Below, piece by piece: positions 1-6,306 of a stretch of 23,332 bases of DNA. The DNA lies in the IMG/VR virus record IMGVR_UViG_3300042320_000415, positions 1-23,332 of that record; one strand, written 5' to 3'. The notes beneath the pieces are model-generated. The model was not told the DNA's origin, did not search any database, and saw nothing but the letters and a program-made list of their open reading frames with translations. Both the position numbers and the translations under genes were made by a program. Each line of letters starts with the position of its first letter. Within the stretch, counting starts at the first letter, position 1. This stretch comes from a virus.

Positions 1-29
1 GTCTCGCGTTCACCTGTTCTGGCACTGTA

Positions 30-407
30 TCAAGGAGACTCCTTAGTGCTAGTAATAGAACTATTGGACAATGGTTTCACTTGTGACAGACGTTGCTCTT
101 TTAATACAGCTTCATGACCCTTTGCTATAATGTAAGCAACAGAACCAGTCGCCACATGGCAGGCTTTGGAAACCTGTTCGAGTGTAAGCCCGCGTTCCCT
201 TAGGATGTAGGCCTGCCTGCACACCTCGGGTGTATGTTTGGTGATGCGGTCGTCGTAGTCGTCGTCTGGGTCGACAACGGGAGATCCGTCCTCGGTTGTC
301 TGTGTTCCGATTGGGTAGGACATCCAGCCAGCTTTGACTGCCTTCTTGAATAGGCTTGGCGCTTCACTGAGTAGCTTGACTCGTTCTAGGTCGTATGGTG
401 CTTTCAT
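30..407 (-). CDS. small phage helix-turn-helix protein
   Basis: A 125-residue protein of unknown role, starting at an ATG 3 bp after the stop of the DnaB-type helicase gene, so it probably belongs to the replication operon. Residues about 62-98 (CRQAYILRERGLTLEQVSKACHVATGSV, given here only as the region) have the spacing of a homeodomain-like helix-turn-helix: a first helix, the turn around GLTLEQ, and a recognition helix around ATGSVAYII. The N-terminal part is charged with an Asp-rich stretch (PDDDYDD) and the C-terminus is Ser/Thr-rich and probably disordered. The family is not one I can name. A DNA-binding regulator or replication accessory protein is plausible by inference. The stop codon lies within a 13-bp palindrome (AAGGAG-T-CTCCTT on the coding strand). 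Confidence 0.75.
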   Translation of the reverse strand: MKAPYDLERVKLLSEAPSLFKKAVKAGWMSYPIGTQTTEDGSPVVDPDDDYDDRITKHTPEVCRQAYILRERGLTLEQVSKACHVATGSVAYIIAKGHEAVLKEQRLSQVKPLSNSSITSTKESP

Positions 408-410
408 GTG

Positions 411-1706
411 TTAAAAGGTAGGTGATGGATCAGTGAACCGGCAGAACTGGCCGTCGTACCAGAGATGGACTAGGCCGCATTCGCCGTCCCGTTGTTTAGC
501 CACGGCAATCACTGCCTCGCCTTTGGGCTCATTGCGTACACGGTCGAGCAATAGAACCAAGTCGGCGTCACGTTCTATCTGGCCTGAGTCTGCTAGATCG
601 GTCAGCCGGGGCGCCCTGGGTGCATCTTTCTCGTTTGCCCGGTTGAGCTGTGCTAAGGCGATCACGGCTGTCTTGGTATCGGATGCCACGGCCTTGAGTT
701 TGCCGGATACCTCGGCGATCTCGTACGTTTTCTTTTCGGCTGCCTTGCTGCCATGGATCTTCTGCAGGTAGTCGACCAGGACCAGCTTCACGCCCCACTT
801 CCGAACAGCCCGCCGGATCACCGCGGTGATGGTGGCAATGCCTGAGATGCCCGAACCGGAGACAAAGTGAATCGGGCTGCCTGCGATCTTGGCGGTGGCT
901 GCACCCATGGCACGCATACCGCCTTCGTTGAGGTCGCCCGTTTTAATTTCCTGCATTGGGATGGATCCGATGGTCGAGACCATTCGCCGGACGATAGACT
1001 CGTCGGACATCTCCAGCGAGATAAACAACGTCGGTACCCGGTGTTCGATGGCCGCCGCCTTGGCAATGGCGATGGCGATGGCTGTCTTTCCGATGCTCGG
1101 GCGGGCAGCAATGATGGCCAGCTCGCCGAACTGAAAGCCATCGGTCATGGCATCGAGTTTGTGGAAGCCGGAGGTGATGCCGGAGAGTTGGCCTTTCCGG
1201 GCGAACCGTTCCTGGGTGGCGTCAATAAACCTGCCCACCACCGACTTGGACGATTGCACCTCTTCTTTAGAGGCCTCAATGCTGAGCCCTGCTTCGGCAT
1301 TAGAGACGATTTGATCGACGGATAGGGTGGAGACAGCGGAGTCACGGATTAAACGGTCCCCGGTGGATCGTAGCTGCCTCCGGAGGTGAGCCTCTAGGAC
1401 AGCTCTTGAGAACTCGGGATGGTTGGCTGGGCTGGGGCACATCTCGTCGCACTTGTTCAGAGCCTCGAAAGGCACCGGAGTTTGGCCCATGGAGCGCTTC
1501 CACTCCTTGACCACGGTGGTCATGTTGACCGGATCGCTCTTGGCAACGAGGCCTTTGGTGATCTCGAACACATGGCGCAGGTTGTCGTCCTGGAGCGCCT
1601 CGGTGGGGATCTTGGCGAATACCTCGTGGCAAACATCGGATCCACCGGAGAGACAGGCGCCGATGAGGCCGAACTCGTCGTCCTGGGCAAAGTAGGGGTC
1701 GCTCAT
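411..1706 (-). CDS. dnaB: DnaB-type replicative DNA helicase
   Basis: A 431-residue RecA-fold helicase that would unwind the phage replication fork as a hexamer. Visible motifs are a DnaB-like N-terminal helical domain (about residues 5-110), a linker, then Walker A ARPSIGKTA (201-209), SLEMS (230-234), Walker B LVLVDYLQ (308-315), the sensor stretch LAQLNR (351-356), the ADSGQIERDADLVLLL segment (372-387) and the arginine-finger region KQRDGECG (404-411). The usual Asn in KQRNG is replaced by Asp. Length is close to that of normal DnaB proteins. Its ATG overlaps the stop of the upstream DUF1376-type gene as ATGA, implying translational coupling of loader and helicase; there is no clear SD sequence. 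Function is assigned confidently from the motif order; whether it is self-loading is unknown. Confidence 0.96.
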   Translation of the reverse strand: MSDPYFAQDDEFGLIGACLSGGSDVCHEVFAKIPTEALQDDNLRHVFEITKGLVAKSDPVNMTTVVKEWKRSMGQTPVPFEALNKCDEMCPSPANHPEFSRAVLEAHLRRQLRSTGDRLIRDSAVSTLSVDQIVSNAEAGLSIEASKEEVQSSKSVVGRFIDATQERFARKGQLSGITSGFHKLDAMTDGFQFGELAIIAARPSIGKTAIAIAIAKAAAIEHRVPTLFISLEMSDESIVRRMVSTIGSIPMQEIKTGDLNEGGMRAMGAATAKIAGSPIHFVSGSGISGIATITAVIRRAVRKWGVKLVLVDYLQKIHGSKAAEKKTYEIAEVSGKLKAVASDTKTAVIALAQLNRANEKDAPRAPRLTDLADSGQIERDADLVLLLDRVRNEPKGEAVIAVAKQRDGECGLVHLWYDGQFCRFTDPSPTF

Positions 1707-2482
1707 AGGTAGTCATTCAAGTCTGCGCTGAGTGTTCCGCCCGCCCGGGACTCACCGATACCAGGAAGAAGACCGCTTCTAACCTTGTCGACCTCGCCGT
1801 TCCAGTTGTTCAACAAGGTCATCAGCTCACGGCGAAGGTATGGGTCGTTCGACTGGTAGCGTGCTTCTAAGGCAACCAAGTCTTCCTCTGGAGTGTTGAA
1901 GTCGAAGATCTCTTTCAAGGCCTTGATCTCCTTGGTGCTCCATTGTGTGGTAGGTCTACGGCGAACCATAGCACCGACTCGTAGACGGAAGGCTTCGAGT
2001 TCTGGACTCAAGGCCTTCTCCTTCTTTGTATCTTCTTTAGGAGATGGAGACGGAGATGGAGAGTTGAATTCCGGTTGATCATCCGGTTGCAACACCGGTT
2101 GAACCGCGGTTGGATTCTGGTTGACCTGCTTTTGGCGTTCTAAAGCATCCAACCTGCGTTTTTCCGCGGATAACTTACCTTTTACCGATTGGCTCTGCAG
2201 AAACTTACCCTTTTCCGTCCTTACGGATTCCAGTCGGATGTTCCTAAGGAGCCCGTCTTCGCATTCATCGAACTTAGCCAAGACGTCAACCGACACGCAA
2301 CCGCCGGCCAACCGCTGTTGCTTTTCGGTTTCAACCGGAATTGAACCGCGGTTCCACTGGTGGCACAGCAAACGAATCAACTGACCAACCTCGGCCTGCG
2401 ACATATCAAGCGTTCCGGCAAGGAAGTCGTCGGTGTAAAGTTGGAAGGCTGGAGCCTTACGGGTTTTCTTCTCTTCTTTCAT
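1703..2482 (-). CDS. DUF1376-type replication initiation / helicase-loader-like protein
   Basis: A 259-residue protein. Residues about 11-60 (APAFQLYTDDFLAGT, then a VGQLIRLLCHQWNRGSIP stretch) match the DUF1376 (YdaU-like) pattern of phage and prophage replication proteins. A low-complexity linker follows (about 120-155, QP-rich, then SPSPSPSP), and then a charged helical C-terminal domain. Proteins of this type often sit directly before a DnaB helicase and are thought to act in initiation or loading, as lambda O and P do; the ATGA overlap with dnaB fits. The start lies after a 180-bp non-coding leader without a strong SD. The gene contains two clusters of CAACCG repeats, annotated separately, so the replication origin may lie inside it. 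The domain call is moderately confident and the exact role is inferred. Confidence 0.85.
   Translation of the reverse strand: MKEEKKTRKAPAFQLYTDDFLAGTLDMSQAEVGQLIRLLCHQWNRGSIPVETEKQQRLAGGCVSVDVLAKFDECEDGLLRNIRLESVRTEKGKFLQSQSVKGKLSAEKRRLDALERQKQVNQNPTAVQPVLQPDDQPEFNSPSPSPSPKEDTKKEKALSPELEAFRLRVGAMVRRRPTTQWSTKEIKALKEIFDFNTPEEDLVALEARYQSNDPYLRRELMTLLNNWNGEVDKVRSGLLPGIGESRAGGTLSADLNDYL
2071..2123 (+). repeat. iteron-like cluster 1 (CGGTTG repeats)
   Basis: Inside the linker of the DUF1376-type gene the plus strand carries CGGTTG cores starting at 2072, 2084, 2096 and 2107 and a variant TGGTTG at 2118, so spacings are 12, 12, 11 and 11 bp. The first three are in codon phase (QP dipeptides); the last two are shifted out of frame. 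The spacing is therefore kept at about one helical turn rather than by the protein. The 11-mer GAACCGCGGTT lies at 2101-2111. The pattern resembles iterons bound by an initiator, as in the lambda origin inside gene O. Confidence 0.6.
2287..2353 (+). repeat. iteron-like cluster 2 (CAACCG repeats, inverted relative to cluster 1)
   Basis: CAACCG occurs at 2287, 2298, 2309 and 2332, with GAACCG at 2343: spacings of 11, 11, 23 and 11 bp. Because 11 is not a multiple of three, a protein repeat cannot explain it. The cluster ends with the same GAACCGCGGTT 11-mer (2343-2353) found in cluster 1. The two clusters point in opposite directions and are separated by about 160 bp that contains two similar blocks, CTTACCTTTTACCG and CTTACCCTTTTCCG. 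This is a candidate replication origin together with cluster 1. Confidence 0.6.
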
Positions 2483-2665
2483 GATTCAAACAGAAAACCC
2501 CACCCAGACCGTGGTGAGAACTCGCGCAGAACCAACGCGACGTAACACGGAAAGGGTGGGGAAAAGTTTGTTGAGCATGGGTCCTGGTTGTAGTGTCGGC
2601 GTTGGCTTCTCACGGCTCACGTCGACGGCCTCTCTCTATCTGCCGGCCTTGTATCTGTCCATGCC
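2483..2665 (-). other. non-coding leader of the DUF1376/dnaB operon with hairpins
   Basis: There is no credible gene in these 183 bp. The segment holds an 8-bp inverted repeat CCCCACCC (2498-2505) / GGGTGGGG (2554-2561) enclosing 48 bp, and inside it a small hairpin TCGCG-9 nt-CGCGA (2522-2540). The part just after the exonuclease stop has scattered AAGGC pentamers resembling a decayed version of the (NNGGC)n arrays near 9100. On the transcribed strand, AACTTTTC lies about 80 nt before the start codon, similar to the CAACTTTC found in other leaders here. It may carry a promoter or regulatory RNA; I cannot assign -35 and -10 boxes. Confidence 0.4.
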
Positions 2666-3328
2666 TTAGTACGCCGGTATTAGGATATCCGCCACTGCCT
2701 GGGTGAGCCTTACATCCTGCAGGCAGTAGTCGATGGCCGCCTGTCGGTCGGTATTCCACAACAGGCTGAAGTCGGCGCCATTGCCGGCCTTGTCACCGAG
2801 TCCCAGATGCCGACTGATGGCCCCAAGGCTCCCGGTTGCCCGGGTGTCTCCGAGCTGCCACACCTCGCGCAGGTCGACCACCAGGTCGTTCCAATACCGG
2901 CCTTGGCGCAACCAGTAGGGCGGGGCAATGCGGTGGCGCCAGGAGCGTTTGATCAGGAACGGCAGGTCGAAGGCCTTGATGTTAAAGCCGATCAACCTTG
3001 GGGTCCTTTCGTAGTAGTTCAGCAGCGCCCACCATTGCCGGAGCATGGCGGCCTCGCCATCGGCTTCTGCCGACAGGACCGCGGTCTCCTGGTAGTCCTT
3101 GCGGTATCCGATGCACAGCACCTGGCCGGACATGGCATCTAGGGCTGCGTTCTTGATGTAGTCCGCGGCGTGATTCTCCTCGGCCTTCTGGATCTTCTCT
3201 GCGATCAGGTCCGGGTTCTTGATGTTGCCCAGCTTCACGTCGGCCGGATTGAATGGCGGGATGTTGAGCTGTTCGACCGGCAGCGGCCCGGTCTCGATGT
3301 CGAAGATGATTGTTGGATTGGCTGGCAT
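2666..3328 (-). CDS. DEDDy-type 3'-5' exonuclease (DnaQ-like / PolB-exo-like)
   Basis: A 220-residue nuclease of the RNase H-like DEDD superfamily. The catalytic signatures are visible: Exo I FDIETG (Asp10, Glu12), Exo II GFNIKAFDLPFL (Asn116, Asp121) and Exo III YCLQDVRLT (Tyr201, Asp205), with the tyrosine marking the DEDDy subtype. It would remove nucleotides 3'-5' from DNA ends using two metal ions, for proofreading, recombination or turnover of host DNA. The ATG at 3328 is chosen over upstream in-frame codons because the fold begins with the MPANPTIIFDIETG strand and the extra upstream residues are Cys/Trp-rich non-coding translation. It has no polymerase domain, so it is a stand-alone exonuclease. 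It follows the sigma/alpha-CTD-like gene across a 101-bp leader. Confidence 0.88.
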   Translation of the reverse strand: MPANPTIIFDIETGPLPVEQLNIPPFNPADVKLGNIKNPDLIAEKIQKAEENHAADYIKNAALDAMSGQVLCIGYRKDYQETAVLSAEADGEAAMLRQWWALLNYYERTPRLIGFNIKAFDLPFLIKRSWRHRIAPPYWLRQGRYWNDLVVDLREVWQLGDTRATGSLGAISRHLGLGDKAGNGADFSLLWNTDRQAAIDYCLQDVRLTQAVADILIPAY

Positions 3329-3429
3329 ATTGCTAAATTGCTTTGTGTTAGTAGTTAATGCGCGTTTGTCCCGATGCGCGCCCCCGGTTACCCACGAGTC
3401 CCAGCAGCAACAGGCTGCCGGAAAGTGTA
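3329..3429 (-). promoter_or_regulatory. type B intergenic leader with two hairpins
   Basis: On the transcribed strand this segment reads ACACTTTC, then a hairpin CCGGCAGC-CTGTT-GCTGCTGG (3401-3421, 8-bp stem with one G-U pair), about 16 nt, GGTAACCGGGGGCGCG, a loop, CGCGC (stem at 3360-3364 and 3377-3381), and a short AT/CA-rich leader before the exonuclease ATG without an SD. The same order of elements occurs upstream of the lysozyme-like gene at 10404-10495. Role unknown; a promoter, antitermination or processing signal is possible. Confidence 0.45.
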
Positions 3430-3846
3430 TTATGTGTGCTTGCCGCAATGGATGCACGTCTTGTAGTGGCGTGGCTTCCTAGGCAATGGCTCGACTTCCA
3501 GCCATTCGCAGATTTCACGGTAGCTCTTCCAGCCGAATGACCAGACAGCGCCCGGGTACAGATGGCCGGACTTGTAGAGGGCCATGGCCTCGTCCTTGGT
3601 GTGGATGCAGAGATCCTCTAGGATGCGGAAGGTGCGGTTGGAGAACGGGAAGCCCCAGAGGGCCGTGATCTCTTCCATCTCCTTGGCGGAGGCAATGACC
3701 TGGTGGATCCGTTGGCGCGACAGGTTCAGCTTGTTGCCGATCTCCTGCAGGGTCATGCCCTCGGAGCGCATTTGGACTACCTGGGGCACCATCGGTGCCA
3801 CCTTCATGTAGACCTTTTTGGGCTTGGCCTCAGAAAGGGATGTCAT
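3430..3846 (-). CDS. sigma-region-4-like HTH protein with alpha-CTD-like domain
   Basis: A 138-residue protein, probably a DNA-binding transcription factor. Residues about 22-55 (GMTLQEIGNKLNLSRQRIHQ) match the helix-turn-helix of sigma factor region 4. Residues about 64-120 (FPFSNRTFRILEDL, then LYKSG, then FGWKSYREICEWL) follow the helix-hairpin-helix pattern of the RNA polymerase alpha-subunit C-terminal domain, including the FGxKSxxEI signature. The tail ends in CIHCGK, half of a zinc-ribbon motif. The start at 3846 is supported by AAGGAG 10 nt upstream and overlaps the SSB-like gene by 17 bp. By inference it could bind promoters and host RNA polymerase parts to redirect transcription. 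The HTH call is firm; the alpha-CTD similarity is by eye only. Confidence 0.8.
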   Translation of the reverse strand: MTSLSEAKPKKVYMKVAPMVPQVVQMRSEGMTLQEIGNKLNLSRQRIHQVIASAKEMEEITALWGFPFSNRTFRILEDLCIHTKDEAMALYKSGHLYPGAVWSFGWKSYREICEWLEVEPLPRKPRHYKTCIHCGKHT

Positions 3847-4558
3847 CTAAAGGGATCTCCTTGTTGGCCTTGATCTCTTCGAGGCGTGCGTTGACCGCGG
3901 CAATAAGGCGCTTGTCCTCGGCCGTGATGTCCTTGTTGGCCATGGCTTTCGGAATCCACACCTCGGCCAAGCCGTTGACGGCCGACTCGGTGAGGTCGGA
4001 GATGGCCGTGCCTTTGAACTTACCGACGTGCACCTGCACCTTGCTCAGGTCGAGCTTGGCGGGCGCCTGTGGCTGCCCCTGCTCGTCCTTGGGCGGCCTG
4101 TCCTCCAAGCGTACCCACAGGCCCGATGGCTTGAGTGGCTCACCGACCTTGTGTGGCATGATGAGTTTGATGTTGGCGAATGTCTTGGTGCCGTCTTGGC
4201 TCTTCTCATGGACGATCACCACGGTGGCCGGTCGGCCGATGAGGTTGTCGAGGTTCAGGCTGGTGGTGTCCTCCGCGGTAAGGGCTCGGCCATACCAGTC
4301 CTTAAGGAACCGGGTCAGGCCTGCCTTCTCGTGCAGGCTGGCGGTCATTGGGGCTGTCATGACCACCCAGGGCTGCACCGGGTTGCGAGTTTTGTCGATC
4401 AGGTCCAGCTCGAATGCGATCTTGAACTTCTGCTTGGTGCCATACTGCGTTTCGTAGGCCTTGAGGGGCGTGATGTCGACGCATACCGCGCGGCCTGTGT
4501 ATTCCGGGCACGGCTCGAAGTTGCCGCCGCCCTTGTTGCTTGTGACTGTGATTCCCAT
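3830..4558 (-). CDS. single-stranded-DNA-binding-like replication protein
   Basis: A 242-residue protein likely to coat single-stranded DNA during phage replication and recombination. The N-terminal two thirds contain alternating strands expected of an OB fold (VCVDITPLKAYETQYGTKQK, then FKIAFELDLIDK, then ATVVIVHEKS). The C-terminus is acidic and ends in LDDIPF, nearly identical to the DDDIPF tip of bacterial SSB that binds partner proteins. It is longer than E. coli SSB (about 178 residues) and has an extra region of about 60 residues before the tail. The leader contains repeated ACAAC and lacks an SD sequence. It lies in a replication/recombination neighbourhood. The family was recognised from the tail and overall pattern, not from a search. 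Confidence 0.82.
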   Translation of the reverse strand: MGITVTSNKGGGNFEPCPEYTGRAVCVDITPLKAYETQYGTKQKFKIAFELDLIDKTRNPVQPWVVMTAPMTASLHEKAGLTRFLKDWYGRALTAEDTTSLNLDNLIGRPATVVIVHEKSQDGTKTFANIKLIMPHKVGEPLKPSGLWVRLEDRPPKDEQGQPQAPAKLDLSKVQVHVGKFKGTAISDLTESAVNGLAEVWIPKAMANKDITAEDKRLIAAVNARLEEIKANKEIPLDDIPF

Positions 4559-4586
4559 GTGTTGCTGTGTTGTCGTTGTTGTTGTG

Positions 4587-4778
4587 TTATTTCGAGGCCT
4601 GCTTTTCGACCTCGGAAAGTTGCTTTGCCATCCGTGTGTATTGGCTCCAGTACTCGGGCCAGGTGGCCTTGATTCGGTTTAGGTTCTGCTGGTCGGCCAC
4701 CAAGGCAGCGGCGCCCAGTTTCCGCACAAAGCTGCCTCCGTATTCCATCATTGTCTCAATCGTTTTCTTGTCGGTCAC
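4587..4778 (-). CDS. small conserved phage protein with GGSFV motif
   Basis: A 63-residue protein read from a GTG that overlaps the previous stop as GTGA, with AAAGG about 8 nt upstream. A longer in-frame reading extends upstream, but its extra residues overlap the neighbouring gene and are low-complexity, so I reject it. The sequence (GGSFVRKLGAAALVAD, then WPEYWSQYTRMAKQL) is mostly helical and resembles a small protein type common beside phage replication genes, for which I know no function. It is cytoplasmic, with no membrane segment. It is the last gene before the SSB-like operon, and its stop is 28 bp from the SSB-like start. Confidence 0.75.
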   Translation of the reverse strand: MTDKKTIETMMEYGGSFVRKLGAAALVADQQNLNRIKATWPEYWSQYTRMAKQLSEVEKQASK

Positions 4779-4924
4779 TTGGTTGCCTTTCCGCGTTTGC
4801 GTGTCCAGTAGGACGTGTATTCCACCTTTTTGGCCTTGGTTGCTGCCACGATCTCGGAGATCTCGCCTTTCCGGAACCGATAGTGGCCGTTGCCTTCCCT
4901 CTGAATCTCTTTTGCGGTTCTCAT
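4775..4924 (-). CDS. 49-residue basic hypothetical protein
   Basis: A short basic protein (MRTAKEIQREGNGHYRFRKG...TRKRGKATK) fitted between two neighbours by ATGA at its start (4921-4924) and GTGA at its end (4775-4778). These coupled junctions are the main support. There are no recognisable motifs. The Lys/Arg-rich composition would allow nucleic-acid binding, but that is only a possibility. A longer reading starting at 4996 would overlap the preceding gene by 76 bp, so the internal ATG is preferred. Confidence 0.65.
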   Translation of the reverse strand: MRTAKEIQREGNGHYRFRKGEISEIVAATKAKKVEYTSYWTRKRGKATK

Positions 4925-5115
4925 TGGATGATGAAGTCGAAGTTGGTTTTCCAAGTGTCGCCGAGGCGGTTGAATGTATCGGCCTTGATCTTCCAAGTCC
5001 TAGGGTCACGGGTGGCGCCGGTGTGTCGGCATCGAATGCGAATGTCGATGTCCTGAATGGCGATGTTACGCAAACGGTGGTCTGGCGGTAGTTCGTGTAG
5101 GTGTTTGATGCTCAT
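4921..5115 (-). CDS. 64-residue hypothetical protein
   Basis: A small protein (MSIKHLHELPPDHRLRNIAI...WKTNFDFIIQ) with an ATG at 5115, five bases after the preceding stop, and GGAGGG about 11 nt upstream. The DIDIRIRCRH and TWKIKADTFNRLG stretches suggest a small beta-rich domain. No membrane segment or catalytic motif is visible. It is coupled by ATGA to the next gene. I do not recognise the family. Confidence 0.65.
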   Translation of the reverse strand: MSIKHLHELPPDHRLRNIAIQDIDIRIRCRHTGATRDPRTWKIKADTFNRLGDTWKTNFDFIIQ

Positions 5116-5119
5116 GGCT

Positions 5120-5335
5120 TCATCGTCCCTCCAACCATTTCTTGAGGTCGTCCAACTCGTTCACTTTGGCTTCGAGTTCTTTGATACGCTTGTTCGCTCC
5201 AGCCAGTTGCCGCTCCAACTGACGGGCGAATCCAGCCTTCACGAAGTGCTGGAACGCCACGGTGACAACCGGCTGTCGGTCTGTGCGCGGGGTTTTACTG
5301 ACGACCATTTTGTTGGCGTTAACAAGATGGCTCAC
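5120..5335 (-). CDS. small coiled-coil phage protein, PRTD/FARQLER family
   Basis: A 71-residue protein starting at the GTG of a GTGA junction, with AAGGAGG 7 nt upstream; an alternative ATG lies nine codons further in. It contains SKTPRTD near the N-terminus and FARQLERQLAGANKRIKELEAKVNEL, a coiled coil of about five heptads. The same layout recurs in the genes at 6482 and 7537, so these are divergent paralogs. Such small proteins are frequent in environmental phages and have no known function; oligomerisation through the coiled coil is likely. Confidence 0.8.
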   Translation of the reverse strand: MSHLVNANKMVVSKTPRTDRQPVVTVAFQHFVKAGFARQLERQLAGANKRIKELEAKVNELDDLKKWLEGR

Positions 5336-5565
5336 AGCTTGGCCTCCTTGGCTTTGTTTCTATTTTGATTGATGAAGCTAATTGGATTTGCTGAAAGCGT
5401 CTGCTTACCGCAATGGATGCATTTCCATTTTCTTTTAACATTGAATGCAACGTCCCAGTGAGAATGTGAGCCATGGAAACTGTCGTTTAGCGGTTGCCAA
5501 TAATGAGAACACGCAATTCCAAGAAACCGTTTGAGTATCTTTCCAATACAATTCATTGCGCTCAC
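5332..5565 (-). CDS. small zinc-ribbon-like protein
   Basis: A 77-residue protein starting at the GTG of a GTGA junction, with a strong SD (AAGGAGG) inside the preceding gene's last codons. An internal ATG three codons later is also possible. It has a C-x-H motif (ACSHYW) and a CIHCGK motif about 40 residues apart, suggesting one zinc bound by Cys-His-Cys-Cys. It ends with the shared AKEAKL tail, whose codons carry the next gene's SD. Its base composition is noticeably more AT-rich than the flanking genes, which fits separate acquisition. The CIHCGK segment is shared with the sigma/alpha-CTD-like protein at 3430. Function unknown. Confidence 0.78.
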   Translation of the reverse strand: MSAMNCIGKILKRFLGIACSHYWQPLNDSFHGSHSHWDVAFNVKRKWKCIHCGKQTLSANPISFINQNRNKAKEAKL

Positions 5566-5747
5566 AGCTTGGCCTCCTTGGCTTTCTCCCACATTTCGGA
5601 ACGTGGTTCGTCAGTGTAAAAATGCTGCACCATCAAATCCCCCGCCTCCTCCAGCCGCTTGACGTGCTGCTTAAGAGCCTCGTTCTCCTTCGCCATGTCT
5701 CCGATGGATTTGCACAAGCGTTCGTGCGCTTCGTATTCGGGGTTCAT
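5562..5747 (-). CDS. small coiled-coil protein with RLEEAGD motif
   Basis: A 61-residue protein starting at the ATG of an ATGA junction (5744-5747), with AAGGAG 8 nt upstream. The core MAKENEALKQHVKRLEEAGD forms a heptad coiled coil, followed by a short C-terminal segment and the AKEAKL tail. The RLEEAGD block is nearly identical in DNA to three other genes of the array. No enzymatic motif is visible. It is one cassette of the tiny-gene array. Confidence 0.78.
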   Translation of the reverse strand: MNPEYEAHERLCKSIGDMAKENEALKQHVKRLEEAGDLMVQHFYTDEPRSEMWEKAKEAKL

Positions 5748-6112
5748 CTCTTGTTCTCCTTTGCTCGCTGCCATGCGTTGGCCAGCAACCGATAGTTTGA
5801 GTCGGAAATAGCACCGTCCTTCAGCCACTCAAGCAGTTCGTCACCAGTACTCTTCATCAGCTTGATCCGATCTTGCAGGTACTCGACCAGCTCCTTCAGC
5901 TCGTTCACATCGGATTGAAGCTCGCGGATCTTTGTGGCCTGTGCGTCGGCAAACCATTGCTCCTTCATAATCCGAAGCACTTCTTTGGCTGCATCAGTAG
6001 CGGGTATGGATTCATTGACCGTGAACCCACCATCCAGATCGACCCGCATGATCTGCGTCGTTGGGTTGGATATCGGGTGGCTGTTGGTTGAAAAGTAGAT
6101 TGGTTCGCTCAT
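5744..6112 (-). CDS. coiled-coil protein with N-terminal beta motif
   Basis: A 122-residue protein beginning at the ATG of an ATGA junction, with AAGGAG 5 nt upstream. The N-terminal part (QIMRVDLDGGFTVNES, then DAAKEVLRIMKEQW) resembles the gene at 7250 (LLRIRSDGSFEIQG), so the two share a domain. It continues as a coiled coil (KIRELQSDVNELKELVEYLQDRIKL) and ends with WQRAKENKR in place of the AKEAKP tail. Proteins of this layout are common hypotheticals in phage genomes. It is cytoplasmic and its role is unknown. Confidence 0.78.
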   Translation of the reverse strand: MSEPIYFSTNSHPISNPTTQIMRVDLDGGFTVNESIPATDAAKEVLRIMKEQWFADAQATKIRELQSDVNELKELVEYLQDRIKLMKSTGDELLEWLKDGAISDSNYRLLANAWQRAKENKR

Positions 6113-6306
6113 TTGCACTCCTTCCATTTGAATTGAGGTTTCCCGTTCTTGTCGGCCACCCATTCGGCATGACCTGCTAGAACTGCCTGTTGCTGCATTT
6201 GATCAGTCCCGTTATCGAACCCTTTAATCAAACACATCGTAACCAAAACCACGAACAACAGCGTGCATGGAATTACTAGCGAGTATTGCCAGTGTTTGTC
6301 GTTCAC
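6109..6306 (-). CDS. small single-pass membrane protein
   Basis: A 65-residue protein starting at the GTG of a GTGA junction with AAGGAGG in the preceding codons. Residues about 9-28 (SLVIPCTLLFVVLVTMCLI) form one membrane helix preceded by a short charged N-terminus. The remainder (AVLAGHAEWVADKNGKPQFKWKE) matches a tail seen in many small phage membrane proteins (A-G-x-A-x-W...F-x-W). Topology, by charge, would put the C-terminal part either side. A role in the host inner membrane is likely, but what it does is unknown. Confidence 0.8.
   Translation of the reverse strand: MNDKHWQYSLVIPCTLLFVVLVTMCLIKGFDNGTDQMQQQAVLAGHAEWVADKNGKPQFKWKECK

Noticed and set aside
1-29. Possible start of the next gene (GTG at 25-23 with AAGGAG upstream)
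   Set aside because: Only eight codons remain before the window edge and the SD-to-start distance (13 nt) is too long; the AAGGAG is also part of a palindrome.
3329-3457. N-terminal extension of the exonuclease frame
   Set aside because: The extra 43 residues are Cys/Trp-rich, cover the hairpin leader and precede the first strand of the fold; ATG 3328 gives the expected start.
3795-4672. Long plus-strand reading frames opposite the SSB-like gene
   Set aside because: They are antisense shadows of a GC-rich gene with clear domain features; no plus-strand gene elsewhere in the window supports them.
4779-5009. Longer reading of the GGSFV gene starting at 5009
   Set aside because: It overlaps two coupled genes and its extra residues are low-complexity; the GTGA junction gives a better start.
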